Below are positions 35,201-43,276 of a DNA stretch of 64,000 nucleotides, in pieces. The translations under genes and the position numbers were made by a program. This DNA is from JALSNL01 sp036479585 (GTDB taxonomy: Bacteria > Bacteroidota > Ignavibacteria > Ignavibacteriales > Melioribacteraceae), in the NCBI GenBank assembly GCA_965224785.1, contig OZ245062.1, forward strand, positions 3,472,001 through 3,536,000, given 5' to 3'. The notes under the pieces were generated by a model that saw only the letters and a program-made list of their open reading frames with translations, made no database searches and had not been told where the DNA came from. Position 1 is the first letter of the stretch. The number at the start of each line of letters is the position of its first letter.

Positions 35201-35268
35201 GAGTTTATTATTATCAACTTAAATCTGGGAGTTTTGTAAAAACAAAAAAAATGATGCTGATGAAATAA
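32224..35268 (+). CDS. Secreted BNR/Asp-box propeller protein with T9SS sorting domain
   Basis: A 1014-residue protein. A signal peptide (about 1-27, ending SFAQ) precedes a pro-region and then Asp-box repeats across about 120-810: IWKTTDGGSSWTVL, VYKSTDGGTTWNP, IYKTIDGGTIWSK, TWKSTDGGSTWIN and VYESTDGGSTWSS. This is the sortilin/VPS10-like or exo-alpha-sialidase-type ten-bladed propeller plan; enzymatic activity is not evident. A beta-sandwich linker starts LPVELSSFSIS (about 815), and the sorting domain begins FSLSQNYPNPFNPTTT (about 921). The last ~600 bp, the terminator and the next promoter motif are almost identical to those of the following gene. Confidence 0.88.
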   Translation: MKQNLTTLKIASLLFLYVLFSEVSFAQQSSSQQLLDESPKVQTIHELSKNFNDKWEKYNVDNGYYFENGKKTKAPGWKIFKREEWYWEQRVNIKTGEFPQTNAATEYAKLEKSVKKTDYTESWTNLGTNSSTGGYSGIGRINCIEFHPTDANTFWVGSPAGGIWKTTDGGSSWTVLNDDMPVLGVSDIGLPHDFNGTTNNTIYIATGDRDGGSLWSLGGGQGSDNVSVGVYKSTDGGTTWNPTSLTFFKGFGNKVTKLLMHPTNSLIIYASTLFGIYKTIDGGTIWSKINFDKIIDMEFKPGDPNTIYASTTGYYSTTWNRYDSYVVKSTDAGATWSTMRTYFDARRVELAVTPADNSLLYALVCNGSGGLEGIFKSTSGGFLSKVNSLSTGNMLGYYSDGSGSSSGQGTYDLCIAVSPTNADEVYIGGINTWKSTDGGSTWINNNMWTSGVTYNKGTPQSPVVHADKHALEFQPGTNNLFEGNDGGIYKTADGGSTWQDLTNGMVISQLYRIGVSQTNSNIVLTGLQDNGSKLFNTGVWSDVKGGDGMECIVDYSNSNYMYATYVRGQITRSDLAFPSFGHGVNISSNIPGGQPTGAWVTPYIIDPNNSSTLFAGFNKVWKTTNRGDSWTSASDQLSGSNKLRSLAIAPSNSLVLYTADQTNMWKTTDGGVTSAWTSITLPALSHSITYIAVHPTDPNTLWFTVGGYTTEQKVYESTDGGSTWSSISTGLPNLPIMSIVHYKKATDRNVLFVGTDLGVYVKDGTNDWAEYNSGLPSVVVSELEIYYAPSGSDKLRAGTFGRGLWETGIDAALPVELSSFSISTTKDDNVSLKWETETEVNNYGFEIERKIQVSSIENQDKNQSWQMVGFVEGHGNSNSPKFYKYLDKTVNFGKYNYRLKQIDIDGSFEYSDIVEADLGLPTKFSLSQNYPNPFNPTTTISYNIPTLEANENFRSVQLNIYDVLGNEVSSLVNKQQPAGNYKVQFDASKLSSGVYYYQLKSGSFVKTKKMMLMK
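35070..35087. repeat. 18-bp palindrome inside sorting-domain coding sequence (copy 1)
   Basis: GAACGAAAA followed by TTTTCGTTC, a perfect palindrome. In frame it encodes ENFRS in the loop between the SYNIP strand and the NIYDVLG strand of the sorting domain. Confidence 0.75.
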
Positions 35269-35291
35269 AAGTGCTAAAATATACTTACTAG

Positions 35292-35320
35292 AAAAGTCCG
35301 TTAAAAAGCGGACTTTTTAT
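35292..35320 (+). terminator. Intrinsic terminator after BNR-repeat gene
   Basis: AAAAGTCCG (35292-35300) pairs with CGGACTTTT (35309-35317) around an 8 nt loop, followed by a T-rich tract. It ends the gene at 32224-35268 before the next promoter motif. Confidence 0.85.
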
Positions 35321-35333
35321 TTTTAAAGCAAAA

Positions 35334-35365
35334 TGAGCTATTTCATTTCTTGTTTACGCATATAG
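35334..35365 (+). promoter_or_regulatory. ECF-type promoter motif, L-domain gene
   Basis: TGAGC at 35334, 16 nt, then TACGCATATAG at 35355-35365, 73 nt before ATG 35428. The 5' untranslated part also contains the hairpin CCCACC / GGTGGG at 35380-35396. Confidence 0.6.
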
Positions 35366-35427
35366 ATAATAGGAACTTGCCCACCGTTTTGGTGGGTAGG
35401 AGAAAAATTTATGAAAAAGGAGAAAAC

Positions 35428-37515
35428 ATGAAACACAATAAACTTTTTATAACCATTCTTTTTAGTTGCTTTTTAATTGTTGGATTGCTAACAAAAAGTA
35501 ATGCTCAAACTTTTACTGGCAATAAAACACTAACTACACAAACTGAAGTAATTGCCTTTGGCGCTAATAACTATACCACAATAACAGGTAACTTTTTTAT
35601 TAATGGAGGTGGCGCGGGTAGTATAACAGATTTAACCCCACTTTCTACACTTAGCTCAATTGGAGGTTATCTTTTTATTTACAACAATGCTACTCTAACT
35701 AATCTAAATGGTTTAAGTAATATTACTTCCATTGGTGGTTTTCTTGGCGTACGCTTAAACCCATTGATTACTAACATTCAAGGGCTAGTTGGTCTTGGTT
35801 CTGTTGGTGGTGCTCTTTCTATTGATAAAAATAATTCCCTGCCAAACATTGATGGACTAAGTAATGTTACTTCAATCGGTGGTGCTTGTTTAATTTCTGA
35901 AAATCCTTCGCTTACCAATCTAGATGGATTTAGTGGAATTACGTCAATTACTGGTCATCTTCAAATAAGCGATAATACACTACTAACAAATATTGATGGA
36001 TTAAATAGTTTGAGTTCCATTGGTGATTATCTTTTTGTTTGGATGAACGCTTCCCTTACTAATCTTGACGGATTAAGTAGCCTTACTTCTATTACGTCTA
36101 GTGTAACAATAGTTGATAATGCTTCCCTTACTAATCTTGATGGGTTAAGTAACATCACAATTATTAATGGTGTTTTAGCAATAGATGATAATCCATCATT
36201 AACTAATCTTAATGGTTTAAGTAATATTATAAGTGTTGCAACCATCCTTAGAGTTTTCAATAATAATTTGATTACCAACCTTGATGGGTTAAGTAGTATT
36301 ACAAGTGTAGGCGAAGAACTCGCAATAGATTCAAATGATAATCTTGCAAGTATTCTGGGACTTAGCAACATTACCTCTGTTGGTGGTGATCTTACTATTC
36401 AAAGAAATCTTATATTAACCAATCTTGATGGATTGGATAATACCCCAAGTGTTGGTGATGGCCTTATAATCTATAATAATAATGCACTCACTAGCCTTCT
36501 CGGGTTAAGTGGGGTTAGTACTATTGGTGGCGTTGTAATAATTGAAAGTAATTCTATGCTTATCAATCTAAATGGATTAAATAATATTACTACAATAGGA
36601 GACGACTTGTATATAAGACATAATCCTTTGTTAACAAATCTTGACGGGTTAATTGGTGTTACTTCTGTTGTAAGTGATCTTAGAATTAATGATAATTCTG
36701 TACTAACAAACCTTGATGGGTTAAGCAATATTGCATCTGTTGGCGATGCTAATGACGACGTTCAAGTAACAAACAATTCTTTGCTAAATAGTTTTTGTGG
36801 GCTTTATACTTTATTTAACGGAAGTGGATTCCCTGGAACTTATACTGTCTTTGGAAATACAAGTAATCCAACAAAAGCAGAGATTATATCTGGCGGAGCA
36901 TGTCCACCTTTACCAGTAGAACTAACAACCTTTACAGCAAATGTTAATAAAAGCAGTATTCAATTAGAATGGGAAACAGCAACAGAAGTAAATAATTATG
37001 GTTTTGAGGTAGAAAGACAGATACAAAAATCAAGTATCGAGAATCAAAACAAAAACATTAGTTGGACAACATTAGACTTTGTAGAGGGACACGGGAATAG
37101 TAACTCGCTTAAGTTTTACAAATACATAGATAAAAATGTTAGTTTTGGCAAATACAATTACCGTCTAAAACAAATTGATATAGATGGTTCTTTTGAATAC
37201 TCTGATATTGTTGAGGTTAATTTAGGTTTACCGACAGAATTTAATTTAAGTCAGAATTATCCAAATCCGTTTAACCCAACAACAACTATTAGCTATAATA
37301 TTCCAACAGAGGTGGGGAACGAAAATTTTCGTTCTGTACAGTTAAATATTTATGATGTCTTGGGCAATGAAGTATCTTCCTTGGTTAACAAACAACAAAC
37401 CGCTGGAAATTACAAAGTTCAATTTGATGCTTCAAAACTATCTAGTGGAGTTTATTATTATCAACTTAAATCTGGGAGTTTTGTAAAAACAAAAAAAATG
37501 ATGCTGATGAAATAA
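35428..37515 (+). CDS. Secreted leucine-rich (receptor L-domain-like) protein with T9SS sorting domain
   Basis: A 695-residue protein. A signal peptide (1-25, ending SNAQ) leads to about seventeen 24-residue repeats of the form LTNLDGLSNITSIGG-x-L-x-I-x-x-N, a right-handed leucine-rich solenoid like receptor L-domains. A beta-sandwich linker (LPVELTTFTANV) and a sorting domain (FNLSQNYPNPFNPTTT) follow. The frame is open from a TTG at 35350, but that lies within the promoter motif; ATG 35428 with AAGGAG upstream and a signal peptide directly after it is the start. Function is probably adhesion or binding. Its 3' third is nearly identical to the preceding gene. Confidence 0.87.
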   Translation: MKHNKLFITILFSCFLIVGLLTKSNAQTFTGNKTLTTQTEVIAFGANNYTTITGNFFINGGGAGSITDLTPLSTLSSIGGYLFIYNNATLTNLNGLSNITSIGGFLGVRLNPLITNIQGLVGLGSVGGALSIDKNNSLPNIDGLSNVTSIGGACLISENPSLTNLDGFSGITSITGHLQISDNTLLTNIDGLNSLSSIGDYLFVWMNASLTNLDGLSSLTSITSSVTIVDNASLTNLDGLSNITIINGVLAIDDNPSLTNLNGLSNIISVATILRVFNNNLITNLDGLSSITSVGEELAIDSNDNLASILGLSNITSVGGDLTIQRNLILTNLDGLDNTPSVGDGLIIYNNNALTSLLGLSGVSTIGGVVIIESNSMLINLNGLNNITTIGDDLYIRHNPLLTNLDGLIGVTSVVSDLRINDNSVLTNLDGLSNIASVGDANDDVQVTNNSLLNSFCGLYTLFNGSGFPGTYTVFGNTSNPTKAEIISGGACPPLPVELTTFTANVNKSSIQLEWETATEVNNYGFEVERQIQKSSIENQNKNISWTTLDFVEGHGNSNSLKFYKYIDKNVSFGKYNYRLKQIDIDGSFEYSDIVEVNLGLPTEFNLSQNYPNPFNPTTTISYNIPTEVGNENFRSVQLNIYDVLGNEVSSLVNKQQTAGNYKVQFDASKLSSGVYYYQLKSGSFVKTKKMMLMK
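37317..37334. repeat. 18-bp palindrome inside sorting-domain coding sequence (copy 2)
   Basis: The same GAACGAAAA / TTTTCGTTC palindrome as at 35070-35087, at the same codon position. The flanks differ slightly (GTGG before it). Confidence 0.75.
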
Positions 37516-37537
37516 AAAATAAAAAAACACTTGTTTG

Positions 37538-37568
37538 AAAAGTCCGCTAAAAAGCGGACTTTTTTATT
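37538..37568 (+). terminator. Intrinsic terminator after L-domain gene
   Basis: AAAAGTCCGCT (37538-37548) pairs perfectly with AGCGGACTTTT (37553-37563) with a 4 nt loop, followed by T. It is the sister of the terminator at 35292-35320. Confidence 0.88.
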
Positions 37569-37579
37569 TTAAAGCAAAA

Positions 37580-37611
37580 TGAGCTATTTCATTTCTTGTT
37601 TACGCATATAG
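37580..37611 (+). promoter_or_regulatory. ECF-type promoter motif, Ycf48-like gene
   Basis: TGAGC at 37580, 16 nt, then TACGCATATAG at 37601-37611, 55 nt before ATG 37656. From the terminator through this motif the DNA is almost identical to 35292-35365. Confidence 0.6.
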
Positions 37612-37655
37612 TGTTGTAATGAAATTAAAATTATTTACAATTCAACGGAGGTTAA

Positions 37656-38930
37656 ATGAAAACTCAACAACAATTTAATAGCTTAATTATTATTCTTTTC
37701 GTATTCAGTTTAAATGCAATATTTGCTCAAGGTAAATGGTCAGTTCTACCAAGTGGCACAACTGAAGATCTAACAAATGTTCACTTTGTTGATGCTAATA
37801 CTGGAGTTGTTGTGGGACGTAACAATACTATTTTACGCACAACAGATGGTGGTATTAATTGGACAAAAATAGTAAAACCAAGTGGAGGTAATTATGTTGA
37901 TGTATTTTTTAGTGATGCTAATACTGGTGTTGTTATTGATCATTTTGGAATACCTTATACAACTTCGGATGGTGGAAGCAATTGGGGAAAACATCCTTTG
38001 AGTGCTAGCTTTACTTTAACTGCATTTTCTTTTAGTGATGCAAATACAGGTACGGCAGTTGGAGGTAATGGTAGAGTTATTCGCACAACCGATGGCGGTA
38101 ACAGTTGGATTTTCCAAACTAATGTACCATCGCAAGGTTTTAATGATGTTCACTTTACCGATGCAAATACTGGAACAATTGTGGGGAGGAGTAACAGTTC
38201 CACAGATGCACCCATTCTTCGTACAACTGATGGAGGAAATAATTGGGTTCTCCAAAATACTGGTAATCCTGATAGAACATACGAAAGTGTTTTTTTTACA
38301 AGTGCCAATAATGGAATTATTGTCGGTGGAGGCGGACTGACTGGTGGTAAGATATTACGTACAACAGATGGCGGAACAAATTGGACTTCTGTAACTCCTG
38401 GAACACCTCCGGGATTAGTAAGTGTTTCTTTTAGCGATGCAAATAACGGAGTTGCGGTTGGTCTTAAAGGTACAATTCTAAGAACCGCTGATGGTGGAGA
38501 AAATTGGGTTAGTGAGGAAAGTAGTACAAGTGAGTTTCTGATAAGTGTCTTTTTAATTGATGCAAACAATGGATATGCAGTAGGAACCAACGGTTCTATT
38601 CTATACTATGAAGGCGTTGTAGGTATTGATAATGTTAGTAATGGATCTCCAAATAAATTTAGATTAAATCAAAACTATCCAAATCCGTTTAACCCAACAA
38701 CAACAATAAAATATTCTATTCCTTTCGTTGAGACGTTGCGTGCAACGTCTTTACTATTAATGGTTTACGATGTTTTAGGAAACGAAGTTGCAACTCTTGT
38801 GGACAAAAAACAATCAGCTGGAAGTTACGAGATTAAGTTTGATGCCTCACAACTAACAAGTGGAGTTTACTATTATCAAATAAAATCTGGGAAATTTATT
38901 GAAACAAAAAAAATGATTCTGATGAAATAA
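37656..38930 (+). CDS. Secreted Ycf48-like propeller protein with T9SS sorting domain
   Basis: A 424-residue protein. A signal peptide (about 1-24, ending FAQ) leads to seven repeats with the pattern VHFVDANTGVVVGRNNTILRT-TDGG-x-W, for example FSDANTGTAVGGNGRVIRTTDGGNSW. This is the Ycf48/HCF136 propeller plan, common as a binding platform in secreted bacterial proteins. The sorting domain starts FRLNQNYPNPFNPTTT (about 335) and carries the decayed palindrome at 38727-38754. It has a GGAGG ribosome site and its own promoter motif and terminator, so it is probably monocistronic. Confidence 0.87.
   Translation: MKTQQQFNSLIIILFVFSLNAIFAQGKWSVLPSGTTEDLTNVHFVDANTGVVVGRNNTILRTTDGGINWTKIVKPSGGNYVDVFFSDANTGVVIDHFGIPYTTSDGGSNWGKHPLSASFTLTAFSFSDANTGTAVGGNGRVIRTTDGGNSWIFQTNVPSQGFNDVHFTDANTGTIVGRSNSSTDAPILRTTDGGNNWVLQNTGNPDRTYESVFFTSANNGIIVGGGGLTGGKILRTTDGGTNWTSVTPGTPPGLVSVSFSDANNGVAVGLKGTILRTADGGENWVSEESSTSEFLISVFLIDANNGYAVGTNGSILYYEGVVGIDNVSNGSPNKFRLNQNYPNPFNPTTTIKYSIPFVETLRATSLLLMVYDVLGNEVATLVDKKQSAGSYEIKFDASQLTSGVYYYQIKSGKFIETKKMILMK
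38727..38754. repeat. Decayed copy of the 16040-16073 palindrome
   Basis: AGACGTTGC (38731-38739) and GCAACGTCT (38742-38750) are inverted repeats around GT; the flanks GTTG and TTAC show base changes relative to the perfect copy. It encodes VETLRATSL at the same sorting-domain loop. Confidence 0.75.
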
Positions 38931-38952
38931 AAACTATAAAATCTTAATCGAT

Positions 38953-38984
38953 AAAGAGTCCTTATAAAGATGGGCTTTTTTATT
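38953..38984 (+). terminator. Intrinsic terminator after Ycf48-like gene
   Basis: AAAGAGTCC (38953-38961) pairs with GGGCTTTTT (38972-38980) including two G-U pairs, followed by a T-rich run. Confidence 0.65.
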
Positions 38985-38997
38985 TTAATAAAAAAAA

Positions 38998-39029
38998 TGA
39001 TCTAATCTCTAACACTTTTACGCATGTAG
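38998..39029 (+). promoter_or_regulatory. ECF-type promoter motif, cleaved-adhesin gene
   Basis: TGATC at 38998, 16 nt, then TACGCATGTAG at 39019-39029, 48 nt before ATG 39067. Confidence 0.58.
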
Positions 39030-39066
39030 TTGTAAGAAGAATTTTTCTATTTAAAAAGGAGTTAAA

Positions 39067-41160
39067 ATGAAAAAAATATATCTGTTTCTAATATTATTGT
39101 TGAGTGCAACAATTATTGCTCAAACCAAAAATGATTATGAAGTAATACAAAAGGTGAAAAATGGAGTAGTCACTTTTGAAAGAGTTCCCACAAAAAATGC
39201 ACTTAAAAAATCTTTAGGGAAAACAAATCTAAATAGTCCTTCTAGTACAACAACAATCGAATATCTACCTGAAGAAAGCTTTGAAACATGGATACCTACG
39301 AACTGGTATATTTATGTAGGTGGGTCGTCTGAATGGGAACAAGATAATGGTCAATCAAACTCTGGAACAAGTTCAGCTTATTCTTCAGGAGAACCTTATG
39401 CAGACACATGGTTAATTACTCCTTTAATTGATTTAACAAGTGCATCGGATGCATATCTGAGTTATTATGAATTGTTTGAGCCCGTAGATGAAAATAATGA
39501 TGAACATAATGTTTTTATTTCAATAGACTATACAAATAATGGCAATCCATATTCTGCAACTTGGGAACAAATATATGGTGGAGTTGATGAGATATCCACA
39601 TGGGATTTTAAACAACTAGACTTGCAAGATTATCTTGGCGAAACAGTTTACATAGCATTTCAATATTACGGAAATGATGATGGTTCAGGAAATCCACCTT
39701 ATGGCTTTGACTGGTATATTGATGATGTTAGCGTAACTGATGATGGTTCTAGTAGTGGTGGGTGTACTGGTAATGAAATAGAACCAGATTGTGCTACAAT
39801 TGTTTCACCTCCAAATGGAGCAACAAAATTGCAGAAAGATGTTTCCGTTTTTTGGAATCCACCAACTAGTGGAGATTTCACAAAACAACTACTTTATGTT
39901 GGAACTGACGGAGGTGGTACAACAACCCCAACAAATGTTCGAAACGGAACTGAATATTCTGCAACTGTAATTGGAGTTACTATCCCAAATTTTACTCCTA
40001 ATACAACATATTATTGGAAGATAGTTCCGGCAAATTGTACTAATGAAGCTCAGAACTGTCCTATTTCGTCATTTACAATTGGAGATGGAAATACAAATTA
40101 TGGTGGTGGCGGACCAACGCAAGGAGGCTATGCTTTTGCAAATTCTATTTCTGGAACGTCTTCTCAACCCACTTATAATTGGATTGATATTTCAGGAACT
40201 GGAACAGATTTAATAAACTCCATTGGTGATGATGCAACAAAGGGTCCATACAGTATTGGTTTTACATTTCCTTTTATAGGTAATGCATATTCTCAATTTT
40301 ATATAAACTCTAATGGGTTTATAGCTTTTGAAAATACAACGGGACAAACAAATTTTCCTTTTCCAATTCCAGCAAACAGAAAACCAGATGATTTAATTGC
40401 TGGTTATTGGTGGAACTTAAATCCAACAAATCCAAATATTTTAGGCAAGCATCTTTATTATGGTTTGAATAATGGTGATTTAGTTGTTACTTACGAAAAA
40501 TATCCTGAAAAAATATGGAATGGTTCAATGTATGTTCCTGCTGATGCAAATGGATGGATTACATTTCAAATTATTTTAAGTCCAAATGGAAACGTAAAAG
40601 TTCAGGTCAAAGATAAGGGTACTTCCTTTGCGGGTTCTGGAGGAATAGGTATTGAAAACGTAGATGGAACAAAAGGAATACTGTACAGGAGATTTTCTTT
40701 TGGTGGTCCTATTTTAGATGGGTCTTCTCCTTTAGCAATAGAGTTTACGCCTAATGGTGTAAGTCCTAGTGTAAGTGCCGAAATAAAAATATTTTTAGAA
40801 GGACCGTACAGTTCACCAACTATGAATAATAGTTTAGGAGCTTCAATTCCTATTGTACACCCTTATGCTACTTTGCCTTGGAGTTACACTGGTATAGAAT
40901 CTGTTAGCGGAAGTTTTCTTACAAACAACAATATTGTTGATTGGGTTTTAGTAGAACTTAGAACTGGAAGCTCTGCAGCGACAGCTACAACAGTAGTTTC
41001 AAGAAGAGCAGCACTAGTAAGAAACGATGGAGTAATTTTAGATGTTGATGGTTCTGTTGATATAGATTTCCCAGGAATCAGTGCAGGAAATTATTACATA
41101 GCTGTTTATCATAGAAATCATTTAGCTGTTATTAGTGCAGTTTCAGTTGGATTAAATTAA
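39067..41160 (+). CDS. Secreted cleaved-adhesin / choice-of-anchor protein, no sorting domain
   Basis: A 697-residue protein with a signal peptide (1-19, ending IIAQ). A cleaved-adhesin (choice-of-anchor J) beta-sandwich lies at about 70-225: EESFETWIPTNWYI to GFDWYIDDVSV. A fibronectin III-like domain follows (about 235-340: ATIVSPPNGATKLQKDVSVFW). After a further beta domain the end resembles the segment with RRAALVRNDGVILDVDG and YYIAVYHRNHLAVISA that usually precedes a final surface-anchoring part. The protein stops right after this segment and lacks the QNYPNPFNP domain of its neighbours. Truncation or attachment to the co-transcribed subtilase are possible explanations. Confidence 0.8.
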   Translation: MKKIYLFLILLLSATIIAQTKNDYEVIQKVKNGVVTFERVPTKNALKKSLGKTNLNSPSSTTTIEYLPEESFETWIPTNWYIYVGGSSEWEQDNGQSNSGTSSAYSSGEPYADTWLITPLIDLTSASDAYLSYYELFEPVDENNDEHNVFISIDYTNNGNPYSATWEQIYGGVDEISTWDFKQLDLQDYLGETVYIAFQYYGNDDGSGNPPYGFDWYIDDVSVTDDGSSSGGCTGNEIEPDCATIVSPPNGATKLQKDVSVFWNPPTSGDFTKQLLYVGTDGGGTTTPTNVRNGTEYSATVIGVTIPNFTPNTTYYWKIVPANCTNEAQNCPISSFTIGDGNTNYGGGGPTQGGYAFANSISGTSSQPTYNWIDISGTGTDLINSIGDDATKGPYSIGFTFPFIGNAYSQFYINSNGFIAFENTTGQTNFPFPIPANRKPDDLIAGYWWNLNPTNPNILGKHLYYGLNNGDLVVTYEKYPEKIWNGSMYVPADANGWITFQIILSPNGNVKVQVKDKGTSFAGSGGIGIENVDGTKGILYRRFSFGGPILDGSSPLAIEFTPNGVSPSVSAEIKIFLEGPYSSPTMNNSLGASIPIVHPYATLPWSYTGIESVSGSFLTNNNIVDWVLVELRTGSSAATATTVVSRRAALVRNDGVILDVDGSVDIDFPGISAGNYYIAVYHRNHLAVISAVSVGLN

Positions 41161-41206
41161 TAGTTTACAATTAAAATATTAAAGTTAAAAAGGGATGTGA
41201 ATAGTT

Positions 41207-43138
41207 ATGCGGAAAACCTTAATAATAATTTTTCTAATATTAGTCTTTCAAAGAAATATCTTTTCAGATGATAAAGTAAGAAAAGAAACCAATGTTGATA
41301 AAGTTTGGTCTGAACTTAATCTTAAAGGCAATGGAGTAATTGTTGCAATCTTGGATAGAGGTATTGACTATACACATCCCGATTTTACTAACGATGATGG
41401 AACAACTCGCATTCTTTATATTTTTGATTTGACCGACAACTCTGGAGCAAATAACACAAACAATCCATACAAAGTTGGTACTATCTATAATGAAGAACAA
41501 ATAAACTCTGCACTAACTTCTGGTACTTTGTTAAAAACAAGAGATGCGGTTGGTCATGGTACGTCAACTACAGGTTTGGCAGCAGGCAATGGTAAGGCAA
41601 GTAATGGATTATTTACTGGCATGGCTCCAAGTTCAAAAATAATAATGGTAAAAATAGTTTCAGAAGGAGCTACAGCTCATGATGGAGAATTAGCAGAAGC
41701 ACCTTTTTACAAACCAGAACTTATTCAAACAGCAATAGAATTTGTAAAAGCAAAAGCTACGGAAGCAAATATGCCCGTAGTTATGCTAGCTAATTTTGGT
41801 AGTGTTGGTGGACCAATGGATGGAACTAGTGAACTTGCTAGAATGATTGATAGCGAATTTGGGGAAAACCATCCTGGACAAATATTTGTAAGTGGTAGTA
41901 GTGATGATGGTGGTCTTCCTAATCATGCCGGAGGAACAATTACACAAGGACAAAGTATAGAGATAAAGATTAAAAACACATCAACATTTTTGAGATTGGA
42001 CTTATGGTATGATGATGACAACTTAATTGATGTTGAAATTATTACATCTTCAAAAACTTATGGAATATATAAATCCCCAGCAACAAACCAACTTAGAGAT
42101 CAAAAGTTTGTTAATGAATTTAATTATTATCACAATGGCAGTGGCGTAGATTTTTTTATTGCCGAAAATAACAAACGCGAGATAATGATAGATTTTAAAT
42201 CTCCAGGAAATTATACACTTCGTTTAACTGGTACAAAAATTAATAATGGCAATTTTCATGCTTCATTAAATCCTTCAAGAATATTTGCTGGTAGAGAAAA
42301 TGTATTTGAAACTTTTGCAGTTCCCGGATATACAATTTGGGATTTAGCATCAGCTCATAACAACATTGTACCTAACTCTTATGTGCTTCGGCAAAACTGG
42401 AAAGACATAGATGGAATAACACGAACAGATATAGGCAATGAAGTTGGAGAAGGTGAACTCTGGTTAGGAAGCGGTGTTGGACCAACTTATGATGAACGAA
42501 TAGGAATGACAGTAAGTGTTCCGGGAAATTCAAATTTTTCCACTTATGCAGAACATTCATACTTTGCATCTTTTCGTCATGTGTTGATAAAAGATGGTGG
42601 CGGGAAATATGGAATTCAAAGTGCAGTTAGTGGAGCTGCTCCGGTTCTAACTGGAATAATTGCTCTAATGTTAGAAGCTAATCCGCTGCTTGATGCAACC
42701 CAAGTAAAAGAAATTTTGCAAAATACAGCTCGGTCAGATGCTTTTACTGGAACTACTCCAAATACAAAATGGGGTTATGGAAAAGTAGATGCTTTTGCTG
42801 CTGTTTCAGAAGTACTGAATACAACGGATGTAGAAGTTGAGGAAGTTATTATTCCTAATAATTTTAACTTGAAACAAAATTACCCAAACCCTTTTAATCC
42901 AACCACAACAATTAAATATACAATTCCAAATGTAGCCTCAGATTTTAGACTGAGGAGCATAAAGTTAATTGTATATGATGTATTAGGAAATGAAGTAGCA
43001 AGCTTGGTGAACAAACAACAAAGTGCTGGAACTTATGAGATTACGTTTGATGCAAAAACGTTAAGTAACGGAGCTTACTTTTTTAAATTAGAAATTGACG
43101 GTTTTGTTCAAACTAAAAAAATGTTGTTATTAAAATAA
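41207..43138 (+). CDS. Secreted subtilisin-like (S8) protease with T9SS sorting domain
   Basis: A 643-residue protein: signal peptide (1-20), S8 catalytic domain at about 30-540 and a sorting domain from about 551 (FNLKQNYPNPFNPTTT). Catalytic motifs are ILDRGIDYTHPDF for Asp, GHGTSTTGLAAG for His and SAVSGAAPVLTG for Ser; the last departs from the usual GTSMAxP but keeps the Ser. A beta-sandwich insertion (about 240-345) splits the domain, as in several Bacteroidota S8 enzymes. It starts 46 bp after the adhesin-like gene, with no promoter motif between, so the two probably share the promoter at 38998. It may process surface proteins or degrade external protein. Confidence 0.85.
   Translation: MRKTLIIIFLILVFQRNIFSDDKVRKETNVDKVWSELNLKGNGVIVAILDRGIDYTHPDFTNDDGTTRILYIFDLTDNSGANNTNNPYKVGTIYNEEQINSALTSGTLLKTRDAVGHGTSTTGLAAGNGKASNGLFTGMAPSSKIIMVKIVSEGATAHDGELAEAPFYKPELIQTAIEFVKAKATEANMPVVMLANFGSVGGPMDGTSELARMIDSEFGENHPGQIFVSGSSDDGGLPNHAGGTITQGQSIEIKIKNTSTFLRLDLWYDDDNLIDVEIITSSKTYGIYKSPATNQLRDQKFVNEFNYYHNGSGVDFFIAENNKREIMIDFKSPGNYTLRLTGTKINNGNFHASLNPSRIFAGRENVFETFAVPGYTIWDLASAHNNIVPNSYVLRQNWKDIDGITRTDIGNEVGEGELWLGSGVGPTYDERIGMTVSVPGNSNFSTYAEHSYFASFRHVLIKDGGGKYGIQSAVSGAAPVLTGIIALMLEANPLLDATQVKEILQNTARSDAFTGTTPNTKWGYGKVDAFAAVSEVLNTTDVEVEEVIIPNNFNLKQNYPNPFNPTTTIKYTIPNVASDFRLRSIKLIVYDVLGNEVASLVNKQQSAGTYEITFDAKTLSNGAYFFKLEIDGFVQTKKMLLLK
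42936..42955. repeat. Third type of palindrome inside a sorting-domain coding sequence
   Basis: CCTCAG (42936-42941) and CTGAGG (42950-42955) form a short inverted repeat around 8 AT-rich bases. It encodes SDFRLR at the same loop as the other inserted palindromes. Confidence 0.5.
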
Positions 43139-43180
43139 TTTAGTTCAACCTTAAAATAAAGCAACTCTTTCTAAAAGTAG

Positions 43181-43212
43181 TGATCCAATCTATCCTACTT
43201 CTACGCATATAG
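43181..43212 (+). promoter_or_regulatory. ECF-type promoter motif, HAF/beta-helix gene
   Basis: TGATC at 43181, 16 nt, then TACGCATATAG at 43202-43212, 75 nt before ATG 43277. Confidence 0.6.
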
Positions 43213-43276
43213 TATAAATACATTAAACGAATTTTTGTAAATCTGAAAAATTTTTAATAATAGTTTGGAGTACTAT

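Noticed and set aside
36027..36728. Minus-strand frames opposite the leucine-rich repeats
   Set aside because: They mirror the 72-base repeat of the + strand gene (repeated LLNPSRLV) and have no independent support.
35428..37515. CRISPR-like array suggested by regularly spaced repeats
   Set aside because: The repeats are in frame, degenerate and encode a leucine-rich solenoid; there are no identical repeats with unique spacers and no cas genes.
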